8,308 nt of DNA from Deltaproteobacteria bacterium (GTDB taxonomy: Bacteria > Desulfobacterota > Desulfobaccia > Desulfobaccales > 0-14-0-80-60-11), in the NCBI GenBank assembly GCA_016874945.1, contig VGSO01000111.1, positions 1 to 8,308 of the forward strand, given 5' to 3'. The position numbers and the translations under genes were made by a program. The notes beneath the pieces are model-generated. The model was not told the DNA's origin, ran no database searches, and worked only from the letters and a program-made list of their open reading frames with translations. Of the stretch, positions 1 through 6,376 are shown one piece after another; the first letter of the stretch is position 1; the number at the start of each line of letters is the position of its first letter.

Positions 1-58
1 ACACATTACCACAACCGGCTTAAAAACTAAACTTTTTCCATTATCAGGGACACGCCTA

Positions 59-285
59 ATACCAAGTTGAGAGCTCTGCGAAATAGCTTAAAGAGCGGAA
101 AAACTTGGCCTTAACCCCCCCTCCCCTCGGTGGGAGGGGGTTGGGGGGAGGGGGGATAGATGATTAAGATGCTTAAATTCAAAAGATTTTGCCACCCCCT
201 CCCTAACCCTCCCCCCTCCAGGGGGAGGGAATTGTAGGGGAATCGCCATTCAATCAGGCTTTTCGCAGAGGTCTCAACTTGGTAT
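59..285. repeat. MITE-like element with 25-bp terminal inverted repeats
   Basis: The two ends (59-83 and 261-285) are inverted repeats matching at 24 of 25 positions; the left begins ATACCAAGTTGAGAG and the right arm is its complement with a single G/C difference. Inside are two perfect 9-bp hairpins made of C and G tracts: CCCCCTCCC (117-125) with GGGAGGGGG (132-140), and CCCTCCCCC (207-215) with GGGGGAGGG (221-229). The two C/G-rich blocks (about 115-155 and 192-230) are themselves roughly complementary, so the whole element could fold into one long hairpin. It has no reading frame. This architecture is that of a miniature inverted-repeat element mobilised by a transposase elsewhere, or of a large REP/BIME-type repeat. 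No clear target-site duplication is visible, although TA lies next to both ends. It lies in intergenic DNA beyond the 3' end of the SQR operon. Confidence 0.75.
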
Positions 286-328
286 AACGGCGAAGTAGAG
301 AAATAATTTCACCCCTAAGACAACCTAG

Positions 329-417
329 ACACCAAGGGCCGCACAGAAGATATTATGGGCGTCCCGGAAGTCCAGGACGCCCATGAGTTTTCCTTCGCGT
401 ATTTTGCGCCTTGGTGT
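329..417. other. Nested inverted repeat 3' of the DUF1641 gene
   Basis: An outer stem of 9 bp (ACACCAAGG at 329-337 with CCTTGGTGT at 409-417) encloses a perfect inner 10-bp stem (ATGGGCGTCC at 355-364 with GGACGCCCAT at 375-384, 10-base loop). It lies 34-122 bases past the stop of the minus-strand DUF1641 gene, so it could end or stabilise that transcript. No run of T follows the inner stem on the minus strand, so it is not a textbook intrinsic terminator. The rest of 286-450 shows no gene or other recognisable feature. Confidence 0.5.
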
Positions 418-450
418 TTGGGTGGAGAATTTTTATCTTTTCTTCGGTTA

Positions 451-1152
451 CTAACCGGCTTTCGCGGGGGCCTCGGCGCTGATCTGACCCAAGGCCCGGG
501 TGAGTTCCATAAACACCCCCAGGCCCTGTTTGTATGCTTTCGACATCAGCCTAAACGGCAAACCCAAGGGACCCACGGGCTTGGCGGCGGCAAAATCGAC
601 CCGGCCGGGCACTTCCGCGAGCCTGGCCAGGAAATCGGTGAACTTGGGGTCGGAAAACTTCATGACCAGGCCGTGCATGCGGACAAAGCCATCGGCAATG
701 GCGTCGAAATCCTCCGGGCTGTAGTGCTGGGAAATCTTGGCATAACCGTGGAGCATGGCCCGGTAACCCTGAAAGACCCCTTTTAATTCCATGTCCTCCA
801 GCTTGTCAATAAAATGGGGGACAGTGACTTTCAGGATGGGCTCCATGTCCTGCCACCAGTCCACCAGGTTCTCCAATTGCTCCAGGGACCAGGCCAGGTA
901 ACGGAAGCTCAAGAGGAGCCGCTTGAACAAAAAGAGGGCGTCCTCCAACTGGAAGCCCGTTTCCACCTCTGCCAACTCCTCGGTGAGTAGCTTGACGGAG
1001 GGGTCCATGAGCAGCGACAGGTCCCGGCCCAGGTCCCTCAGGCTGTCCCACGAATTGGCAAAGGTCTCCAGCTGTTTCTCGATGCCGGAAACACGCTCCA
1101 GTTTCTCCTCGATTCTGGTTAACCGTTCCAGGATTTGCGCGTCGTTGCTCAT
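451..1152 (-). CDS. DUF1641 protein, partner of the SQR
   Basis: This is a 233-residue soluble protein without cysteine. Residues 4-40 form a charged heptad-like coiled coil (ILERLTRIEEKLERV). The middle is helical and rich in aromatic and acidic residues (WSLEQLENLVDWWQDMEP, about 88-105). The C-terminal part, about 150-225, has the DUF1641 features DGFVRM, AKPVGPLG and QGLGVFMELTRALG. DUF1641 proteins are commonly encoded next to SQR-type flavoproteins and some formate dehydrogenases; their biochemical role is not established, and a docking or membrane-association role is only inference. The start is an ATG whose first bases overlap the SQR stop (ATGA), with AGGAGG at 1161-1166, 8 bases upstream, so translation is coupled to the SQR. 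The stop is TAG. A paralogue lies at the right edge of the window and shares the AKPxGPL and QGLGV motifs. Confidence 0.88.
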   Translation of the reverse strand: MSNDAQILERLTRIEEKLERVSGIEKQLETFANSWDSLRDLGRDLSLLMDPSVKLLTEELAEVETGFQLEDALFLFKRLLLSFRYLAWSLEQLENLVDWWQDMEPILKVTVPHFIDKLEDMELKGVFQGYRAMLHGYAKISQHYSPEDFDAIADGFVRMHGLVMKFSDPKFTDFLARLAEVPGRVDFAAAKPVGPLGLPFRLMSKAYKQGLGVFMELTRALGQISAEAPAKAG

Positions 1153-2423
1153 GGCCGTTTCCTCCTAAGGGGAATCTCGATGTCCGGAGACAAAATCCCC
1201 CGGACCTTCCCGGCCAGGACAAATTGGTTTTCCAGGGGCAGGTGGCTCCCCTTGAGCATCAAATTGAAGTAAACCCACCGGAACATTATTTTGCCCACGT
1301 AGTTGGCATAGCTGACCCCCAGCAAATCCAAGGGCCCGATGCCCGGAAAGGGGAATTTGCCCGGCAGCGGCTCAACTTTGTAATTGAAGTCGAGAAGGGA
1401 CCCCTTCTCGTAACCCGTCACCACCATTCAGGTGGCGTGGCCGTCATAATCCGGCCTGGGAGGCTGCCCGTCAATTTCCCGCTGGAGATTGGCCGCCACC
1501 ACGTCGGCCTCGTAGTGGGCCACGGCCCCGGCCTTGGAGGTGGGCACATTGGCGGCGTCCCCGATGACGTAAATGTTGTCGAATTTTTTGGCCTTCAGGG
1601 TGTGGTTGTCCGTTTCCATGTAGCCCATGGGGTCGCCCATGCCGCTGTCGATGAGGCACTGGGCCCCGAAATTGGGGGGAATGGCCACCAGGAGGTCGTA
1701 GGGCACTTCCTCGCCTCCGAAGGATTTAATGTACTTTTTCTCCGCGTTGCACTCGGCGATCTGGAAATTGGGAGTGACCTTGACGTTCTTTTCCCGGCAC
1801 AAATCGCCCAGAACCTGGGAGGCCACGGGCTTGGTGAAGGCCCCGGGGAGCGGGGTGGCCAGCTCGATTTCGATGTTGTCCCGCACCCCGTTGATGGTGA
1901 AGTACCAGTCCGCCATGAAGGCGAATTCCAGGGGAGCCACGGGGCACTTGAAAGGCAGCTCCGCGATGTTGATCACTACCCGGCCCTTTTCGAAGTACTT
2001 CATCTTTTCATAAAGGGCTTCGGCGCCCTCCAGGGTGTAGAAGTTGTGGATGTCTTTGCCCCAGCCCGGGCCCATCATGCCTTCCACCTCTTCGGGAACG
2101 ATGCGGCAGCCGGTGGCGATCACCAGCCAGTCATAAGGAAAGGTCCCGGTCCTGGTTTGGACCTGCTTTTTCTCAGGGTCGACGCCGAGGATTTCGTCCA
2201 GCACCAGGTTGACCCCAGGAGGCACGAATTTGGTCTTGGGCTTGATGCAGTCCTTTCGGGTGTAGATTCCAAAGGGGATGAAGAGCCAGCCGGGCTGGTA
2301 ATGGTGCTGCCAGTCTTTGTCGATTACCGTGATCTCCCATTGTTTTTCGGGCAACACCTGGCGCATTTTGGTAGCGATGATGGTGCCGCCGGTGCCGTGA
2401 CCCAGGATGACCAGTTTCTTCAT
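1149..2423 (-). CDS. sqr: Sulfide:quinone oxidoreductase, putative selenoprotein (Sec332)
   Basis: This is a flavoprotein of the two-dinucleotide-binding-domain superfamily. The expected reaction is oxidation of sulfide to polysulfide or sulfur with electrons passed to the quinone pool at the membrane. Visible motifs are the N-terminal FAD fold GHGTGG (8-13) with acidic D35, VIATG (101-105), FKCPVAPLE with Cys160 of the SQR redox pair, and the third FAD motif NIYVIGDAA (283-291) followed by SKAGAVAHYEADVVAANL. After YDGHAT comes an in-frame TGA (1428-1430), codon 332. Translation in the same frame continues for 92 residues with family-typical sequence: LLDFNY, EPLPGKFPFPGIGP and the amphipathic membrane-contact segment near 375-391 (GKIMFRWVYFNLML). 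Total length, 424, is normal for SQR. From memory, family members carry Cys at the TGA position, so it is read here as selenocysteine. The start is ATG with AGGAGGT 9 bases upstream (2433-2439). The final stop, TGA, overlaps the DUF1641 start. The alternative is a recent nonsense mutation or sequence error. Confidence 0.85.
1391..1410 (-). promoter_or_regulatory. Putative bacterial SECIS element
   Basis: In the mRNA (minus strand) an uninterrupted 8-bp stem, CGAGAAGG with CCUUCUCG, closes on a GGUC loop (1399-1402). The stem begins 17 bases and the loop 25 bases after the UGA. Bacterial SECIS elements bind SelB through an apical stem-loop a short distance 3' of the UGA, with a G among the first loop bases; the E. 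coli fdhF loop also contains GGUC. Unlike fdhF, no bulged U is apparent in this stem. The hairpin lies within coding sequence (about VTGYEKGSLLDF), as is normal for bacteria. Its strength and placement in an otherwise plain coding region argue for recoding. Confidence 0.75.
1428..1430 (-). other. In-frame UGA, proposed selenocysteine codon 332
   Basis: The codon lies between GHAT and MVVTGYEKG of the SQR, the place where related SQRs have the second redox-active cysteine. UGA differs from the cysteine codons UGC and UGU by one base. No Shine-Dalgarno sequence precedes the ATG that directly follows, so reinitiation is a poor explanation for the conserved downstream sequence. The codon itself sits in the 5-base loop of a possible 7-bp hairpin spanning 1419-1437, including one G-U pair. 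Confidence 0.78.
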
Positions 2424-2445
2424 GACGCACGCACCTCCTTTTAGG

Positions 2446-2475
2446 CTATTAATATATTATATATCGGATTAATAG
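2446..2475. promoter_or_regulatory. Symmetric site in the SQR promoter (possible operator)
   Basis: CTATTAAT (2446-2453) and its exact complement ATTAATAG (2468-2475) are separated by 14 bases, so half-site centres are 22 bp apart, two helical turns. The site covers the proposed -10 region, where a bound dimer would block or remodel initiation. The regulator is unknown; the nearby NarL-type response regulator is one candidate. In such AT-rich DNA an 8-bp inverted repeat could arise by chance. Confidence 0.4.
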
Positions 2476-2487
2476 TTAAATAGTCAA
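2456..2487 (-). promoter_or_regulatory. Candidate sigma-70 promoter of the SQR operon
   Basis: On the minus strand TTGACT (2482-2487) is followed after 18 bases by TATATA (2458-2463), or after 20 bases by a perfect TATAAT (2456-2461). The surrounding DNA is strongly AT-rich. Transcription would start near 2450, leaving a leader of about 25 bases that contains the AGGAGGT ribosome site. This is a motif match only. Confidence 0.5.
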
Positions 2488-2641
2488 GATTTGGAGAAAT
2501 TAAGTTTTTAATAAGTCTGAGATAATGGGTAAGCAACAAGATCACTTAAGATTTTTTCGCGGGGTGGGAAAAAAGATGGTAGGGACAGAGGACAGCCGGA
2601 TCGTGGGACCCAAACCCAATTGGGGCCGGCCCGGCCGGGGC

Positions 2642-2953
2642 TTAGTGGCGCAGCATGGTATCGCTCTGAATCAGGAAGCTGAGATTGTGAGTATGACCAT
2701 ATTGGCAGATAAAAGTGTGGAAGTCCCCATAGCGGGGGAGATTGCCGAGAATATCCCTTATCAGTTCACCCTCGGACCCGTTGAGCAATATCTGACGCAA
2801 ATCGTGTTGGCTGCACCCGTGGTCGGTAATCTTTATAATTGACACCCCTCTCTTTTTGGATGCCACTGCTTTGCAACCGGCAAAGGTCACTTCAAGGTGA
2901 TGGTCAGTCCGTTTTTCAGGACCTTGCCTTTTAGACTTCTTTCCCTGCCTCAC
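2642..2953 (-). CDS. Small hypothetical protein, 103 residues
   Basis: I do not recognise the family. The start is GTG, chosen because AAGGAGA (2959-2965) lies 5 bases upstream; the stop is TAA. The N-terminus is very basic (RQGKKSKRQGPEKR, 2-15). It is followed by HHLEVTFAGCKAVASKKRG and a C-terminal part rich in His and aromatics (YGDFHTFICQYGHTHNLSFLI, about 75-95). Three cysteines (27, 48, 83) and many histidines could bind metal, but there is no clear CxxC motif. No signal peptide or membrane segment is seen. It lies between the response regulator and the SQR, on the same strand, with its own leader. A plus-strand frame of similar size (2525-2842) overlaps it but lacks a ribosome site. 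The protein is supported mainly by the ribosome site and plausible codons. Confidence 0.5.
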   Translation of the reverse strand: MRQGKKSKRQGPEKRTDHHLEVTFAGCKAVASKKRGVSIIKITDHGCSQHDLRQILLNGSEGELIRDILGNLPRYGDFHTFICQYGHTHNLSFLIQSDTMLRH

Positions 2954-3026
2954 GAAGTTCTCCTTATGGTTTTTATCATAGTGACCGATAATAAACTGTT
3001 TAAATATGGGACAGGCAGGGGGGGAT

Positions 3027-3070
3027 GTCTATAAACCGGGTGACCATTTCCATATGGTTATTTCGACCAC
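3027..3070 (-). repeat. 44-bp dispersed repeat, copy B
   Basis: Read on the minus strand, this segment matches 7849-7892 (plus strand) at 38 of 44 positions without gaps. Shared blocks include GTGGTC at the start, AACCATATG/GACCATATG in the middle and GTTTATAGAC at the end. It begins 14 bases after the response-regulator stop and lies upstream of the small gene at 2953. Function is unknown: it could be a mobile repeat, a regulatory site, or part of a 3'-end RNA structure. Confidence 0.65.
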
Positions 3071-3083
3071 ACAAAGACGATTT

Positions 3084-3722
3084 CTAAGAATGTTCAACAA
3101 TATAATCTCTGGAAATGGCATATTTGAGCAGATCGGCCATGCTCTTGATGTTCAACTTTTCCATGATGTTGGAACGGTGCCGGCGCACGGTATTGGGACT
3201 GATATACAAGGCTTCAGCGATTTCCAGGGTTTTCTTCCCTTCCGCCAAGAGCTTCAGGACTTCTCTCTCCCGTATGGTTAAAATATCGGCTTTTTCTTCT
3301 TCCAGGGCCATGGTCGTCAAGACGCTGGCAAGCAGGGGGGAAAGATATTTCCCTCCTTTCCGGATAGTATTTATCGCCCGGATAAGCTCGCCGCCGGCGT
3401 CTTCTTTGACCAGAAAGCCATCAGCGCCGAAGGTCAAAGCCTGGCGGATAAATTCCCTTTTCTTGTGCATGGTTAGAACCAAGACCTTCACCTGGGGATA
3501 AGTTCTCTTAATTTCTTTGATGGCCTCCAGGCCACGAAGATTCGGCATGGAGATGTCAAGAATGACCAGGTGGGGGCAGGACTTTTTCAGGATTTCCAGC
3601 AATTCGAGACCGTCGCCGGCCTCACCGCCGACTTGAACATTCTCGATGCGCTCGATTATTTTCCGGACTCCGTCACGGAACATGGGATGGTCATCGGCCA
3701 GCACTACAGTGTAAGGGCCCAT
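3084..3722 (-). CDS. NarL/LuxR-family response regulator
   Basis: This is a cytoplasmic two-component transcription factor of 212 residues, the normal size for the family. The receiver domain (about 5-120) shows the acidic pocket D10/D11, the phosphorylation site D56 in LVILDISMP, T84 in VLVLTMHKK and K106 in FLVKEDAGG. The C-terminal LuxR-type helix-turn-helix (about 146-210) has LTIREREVLKLLAEGKKTLEIAEALYISPNTVRRHRSNIMEKL, cited here as key blocks LTIREREVL, EIAEALYIS and TVRRHRSNIMEKL. The gene starts 2 bases after the stop of the sensor kinase and uses GGAGGAG placed at the kinase 3' end, so the two are co-translated and form a cognate pair. The target genes are not shown; the SQR operon 660 bases downstream on the same strand is a candidate by position only. 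Confidence 0.95.
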   Translation of the reverse strand: MGPYTVVLADDHPMFRDGVRKIIERIENVQVGGEAGDGLELLEILKKSCPHLVILDISMPNLRGLEAIKEIKRTYPQVKVLVLTMHKKREFIRQALTFGADGFLVKEDAGGELIRAINTIRKGGKYLSPLLASVLTTMALEEEKADILTIREREVLKLLAEGKKTLEIAEALYISPNTVRRHRSNIMEKLNIKSMADLLKYAISRDYIVEHS

Positions 3723-3724
3723 TG

Positions 3725-5791
3725 TTATTCTCCTCCCGGAACTGGAATGGCAAAAGAGATTCTTGTCCCGCGGTTTTCCTGGCTCCGGAGCTTAAAGAAG
3801 CCCCCCAAGATTTTGACCCGCTCTTCCATGGCCAGGAGCCCCAAGGTTTTTTTCTCGGAAAAAACTTTGTTCCGTTCAAAGCCTATGCCGTCATCCTCGA
3901 TGGTAAAGGAGACCTCCCGGGGTGCTCGTTTAATTTCGAGAAAAACGTTTTTAGGTTTGGCATGCTTGCCGATATTGGTCAAAGCTTCTTGGATGATCCG
4001 GTAAATAGCCGTCTGAATGGACAGCGGGAACAAGCCGTCGAGGTCATCCATTTTGATGGTCCAGTTTATTTGTTTTTGCAGATAAGCAAAATCCTCGATG
4101 AGGGAGCGGATGGAGGTGGTCAGCCCCAGGTCCTCCAGATCGCCAGGACTCAAATCCAGGTAAAGACGGCGCACTTCTTCAATGGTGGCGCTGATGGACT
4201 GGAGAATCCGGTTCACTTCATTTTTTAAAGAGATTTGCTGGGGAAGCATTTGCTCCGCCACCGATTCCAACTGGAGCTTGAGAGCCAGCAGGGAATGTCC
4301 CAATTCATCGTGAAGCTCCCGGGAGATGCGTTTCCGCTCATCTTCCTGAGCGCTGAGGAGCCGGGAAGCCAGATGGCGCAGGTTCTTTTCCGATTCTTTG
4401 AGCACTTCCTCGGTCCGCTTGCGTTCCGTGATATCCCGGATGATTTCTTGGAACATTTCTTCGCCATCCAGTTGTAACAGGCGCAAACTGACTTCCACCG
4501 GAAAGGGCGCGCCATCCTTACGCTGTTGCATGGCTTCAAAAATCAGCCCCCCTTTTTCCTGAACGTGGCTGAACAGGGTTTCAAGCACCTGTTGCGAGCC
4601 GGGGGGATACAAATCTTTTAAATCCATCCGGAGAAGCTCGTTTCGGTCATAACCATAAGAGGCCACGGCGCGGTCATTGGCTTCCACAATTTTCAGGTCT
4701 TGGTCCGCCACCAGGATGATGTCATTGGCAAACCTGGTCAAATACTCATAACGTTGGGCCAAGGCGCTGCGCTCCCGCTCCACTTCATATTGGCGGCGGT
4801 AAAATTTGGTTTGTTGATTCCTCCAAAAAAAGGCGACGCAAATGCCGGCGCTGGCAATCAAGGTAATGAGCAGGACTGCCACCTCCCGGATGCGCTTTTG
4901 GATGGGGGCGTAGATCTCGGCGGCGTCCACCTTGGCTATGAGGAACCAGGAAGAATCAGGAATCCGTCCGGCGGCGGCCAGAACCGGAAACCCTCGATAA
5001 TCAAGACCTTCGATGATGCCTTGTTTCCCCTGGGCCACGGTGGCGGCCAGCAGATTGGATGATTTTAAGGGAAACCGCAAGTTCAGGGGAATATTCTGCC
5101 GGTGGCGGAGTTCATTGAGAAATACGACTTCATCGTCTTCCCGGCGGATCAGTTCGGTCTCCCCGGTCGTGCTGGGCGTCGGCCAGGATTTGATCAGAGG
5201 GTAGAGAAACTGATAAGGTTCAATCTCCATCAAAATAATGCCCACAATGACCTTCTCCTCCCGCTGCATGACCAGCAGCGGGGTGAGGACGCTGAGCATG
5301 ACTTTGGCATCCTCATTCCGATACAGATCCGAAAATACCACTTTTTTGGTCTGCACGGCCTGGAAAGCCAGGGATTTAACATAGGGGGGAAGTTCCTGTT
5401 TCGAAGCCGGAACGGCCAACTTCACATTGCCCTCGGGATCGATCAATGCGAGACTTTGATACTGGTATGACGTCAGGGCAGACAAGCGCTCCAGGATCTG
5501 CTCCTTGAGAGCCGTTTTGGCTCTCTTATTCATAAATTCTTTTACCCGCAAAGCGAAAAAGGGATCATCCATAATGGTGCTGGCAAAATCGATGCGTTCC
5601 TGGCGCCAGGAAATTATTTGGTCTATTTTCAGGGCGATGATTGCAGACAATTCCTGCTGTTTCTCTATCTTTATGTAAGCTTCTTGATTCCTATAGTATA
5701 AATATCCGGTGGTTAAAATCCCAATGGACAGACCAAAGAATATAAATATAAGATACCAGGGAAATTTCCACGATTCATTGGGAGGCGACAT
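3725..5791 (-). CDS. Membrane sensor histidine kinase (sensor-PAS-HisKA_3)
   Basis: This 688-residue kinase has a first membrane helix at about 11-33 and a long extracytoplasmic sensor at about 34-300. The sensor resembles a double-Cache fold (SLALIDPEGNVKLAV, then SDLYRNEDAKVMLSVLTPL, then GRIPDSSWFLIAKVD). A second membrane helix lies at about 304-323. No HAMP domain is evident; a short coiled coil (about 327-350) leads into a PAS domain (about 346-455, ending MFQEIIRDITERK). The dimerisation domain carries the phosphorylated histidine H494 in RISRELHDELGHSL, the HisKA_3 type that pairs with NarL-like regulators. The ATPase domain shows the N box QEALTNIGKHAK (N606) and DDGIGF (633-638), then GLLAMEERV. 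It phosphorylates the regulator encoded 2 bases downstream. The ligand cannot be told from the sequence. The start ATG has only a weak ribosome site (GGCGGGTAAG). Catalytic residues look intact. Confidence 0.93.
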   Translation of the reverse strand: MSPPNESWKFPWYLIFIFFGLSIGILTTGYLYYRNQEAYIKIEKQQELSAIIALKIDQIISWRQERIDFASTIMDDPFFALRVKEFMNKRAKTALKEQILERLSALTSYQYQSLALIDPEGNVKLAVPASKQELPPYVKSLAFQAVQTKKVVFSDLYRNEDAKVMLSVLTPLLVMQREEKVIVGIILMEIEPYQFLYPLIKSWPTPSTTGETELIRREDDEVVFLNELRHRQNIPLNLRFPLKSSNLLAATVAQGKQGIIEGLDYRGFPVLAAAGRIPDSSWFLIAKVDAAEIYAPIQKRIREVAVLLITLIASAGICVAFFWRNQQTKFYRRQYEVERERSALAQRYEYLTRFANDIILVADQDLKIVEANDRAVASYGYDRNELLRMDLKDLYPPGSQQVLETLFSHVQEKGGLIFEAMQQRKDGAPFPVEVSLRLLQLDGEEMFQEIIRDITERKRTEEVLKESEKNLRHLASRLLSAQEDERKRISRELHDELGHSLLALKLQLESVAEQMLPQQISLKNEVNRILQSISATIEEVRRLYLDLSPGDLEDLGLTTSIRSLIEDFAYLQKQINWTIKMDDLDGLFPLSIQTAIYRIIQEALTNIGKHAKPKNVFLEIKRAPREVSFTIEDDGIGFERNKVFSEKKTLGLLAMEERVKILGGFFKLRSQENRGTRISFAIPVPGGE

Positions 5792-5867
5792 TTAACTTAC
5801 CCGCCAGTTATTCTTTAAGGTTGCAATCCCCACTTGCTTACAAGCTAAAGATTGTGATGAACTAGAA

Positions 5868-5882
5868 AGATTTACTAAATCT
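5868..5882. promoter_or_regulatory. Inverted repeat upstream of the sensor kinase
   Basis: AGATTT and its exact complement AAATCT flank a 3-base centre. The position, 77-91 bases upstream of the kinase ATG on the minus strand, fits an operator for autoregulation. No clear -35/-10 pair was found for the kinase, so the site is only a candidate. Confidence 0.3.
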
Positions 5883-6138
5883 CTTCTTGCCTTTACTTAA
5901 AAATACCTTTATTGTATGGCGTCAGGAAAGGTTTGCCCGGAAAACCGAGGCCAAATAATTTAGAGTCCAGGTCCGCCATTGTTCGAAGTTGATTAGAAAG
6001 GCGCTGACTTGACGTGATGGTGGAAAGAGAGGCCACGGTGGATTGCCAGCAGGCATTGGGAACCCCAGCTGTTCAAGGCGCCTTCTGCCTCAGGGATCAC
6101 CATTTACTTTTTTTTAAATGTAGCATAACTTGACGTGG

Positions 6139-6167
6139 TTGACAATCGGCAGTTTCCCCCCTATTGA
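6139..6167 (+). promoter_or_regulatory. Candidate promoter for the envelope gene pair
   Basis: A perfect TTGACA (6139-6144) is followed after 17 bases by TATTGA (6162-6167), a fair -10 hexamer. Transcription would start near 6174, giving a leader of about 200 bases before the ATG at 6377. That leader includes the hairpin at 6244-6259. Confidence 0.4.
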
Positions 6168-6376
6168 AGGTAAGAGTCCCGGGGTGAATTGTTCTTTCCC
6201 TGGTCAGAAGAAATTATATAAAAAATTAAAAAACAAGATAGCCCCATGAAAATTCATGGTTTTGAGCTTTATCGGGCGCAATCGGTGAAGCCCCGCCCTG
6301 TTTTAAAGGCCCCTTTTTCTGCAACGCGGATTTTGGTATCATAAAATTGCCAATAACGGAATTGAGCTAAAAAACC

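Larger units (their letters stand above)
5792..6376. other. 585-base divergent intergenic region without a gene
   Basis: This lies between the minus-strand kinase and the plus-strand NTF2-like gene. It contains an inverted repeat AGATTT-act-AAATCT (5868-5882) 77 bases upstream of the kinase start, and a bulged hairpin at 5932-5955 (TTTGCCCGG / CCGaGGcCAAA). The 9-base direct repeat CTTGACGTG occurs at 6008-6016 and 6129-6137. A 7-bp palindromic hairpin CCATGAA-aa-TTCATGG (6244-6259) is followed by TTTT. A 38-codon open frame at 6017 lacks a ribosome site and is not called. No tRNA, known riboswitch or convincing small RNA was recognised. Confidence 0.6.

Noticed and set aside
115..230. CRISPR-like or tandem repeat array
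   Set aside because: The C/G blocks are inverted and of unequal structure, without regular spacers; they are arms of hairpins inside the MITE-like element.
1149..1427. A separate 92-residue gene starting at the ATG right after the TGA
   Set aside because: No ribosome site precedes it, the frame is continuous with the SQR, and its sequence is the missing SQR C-terminus.
1149..2423. SQR as a pseudogene with a premature stop
   Set aside because: The stop is UGA exactly at the proposed redox-cysteine position, followed by a SECIS-like hairpin, and the rest of the gene and its coupling to DUF1641 are intact. It remains the main alternative.
1224..2444. A 406-codon plus-strand open frame opposite the SQR
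   Set aside because: It is antisense to the SQR. Its Gly/His/Val-rich composition is typical of a shadow frame, and it has no domain or ribosome site.
2525..2842. A 105-codon plus-strand frame
   Set aside because: It overlaps the small minus-strand gene, has no Shine-Dalgarno site at its ATG and shows no recognisable motif.
6017..6133. A 38-codon plus-strand frame (MVEREATVDCQQ...)
   Set aside because: It has no ribosome site or recognisable similarity, and its length is easily reached by chance.
6244..6263. Hairpin plus TTTT as an intrinsic terminator
   Set aside because: The stem is AT-containing with a 2-base centre and only four T follow. It lies in the probable leader of the next operon, so a terminator call is not supported.
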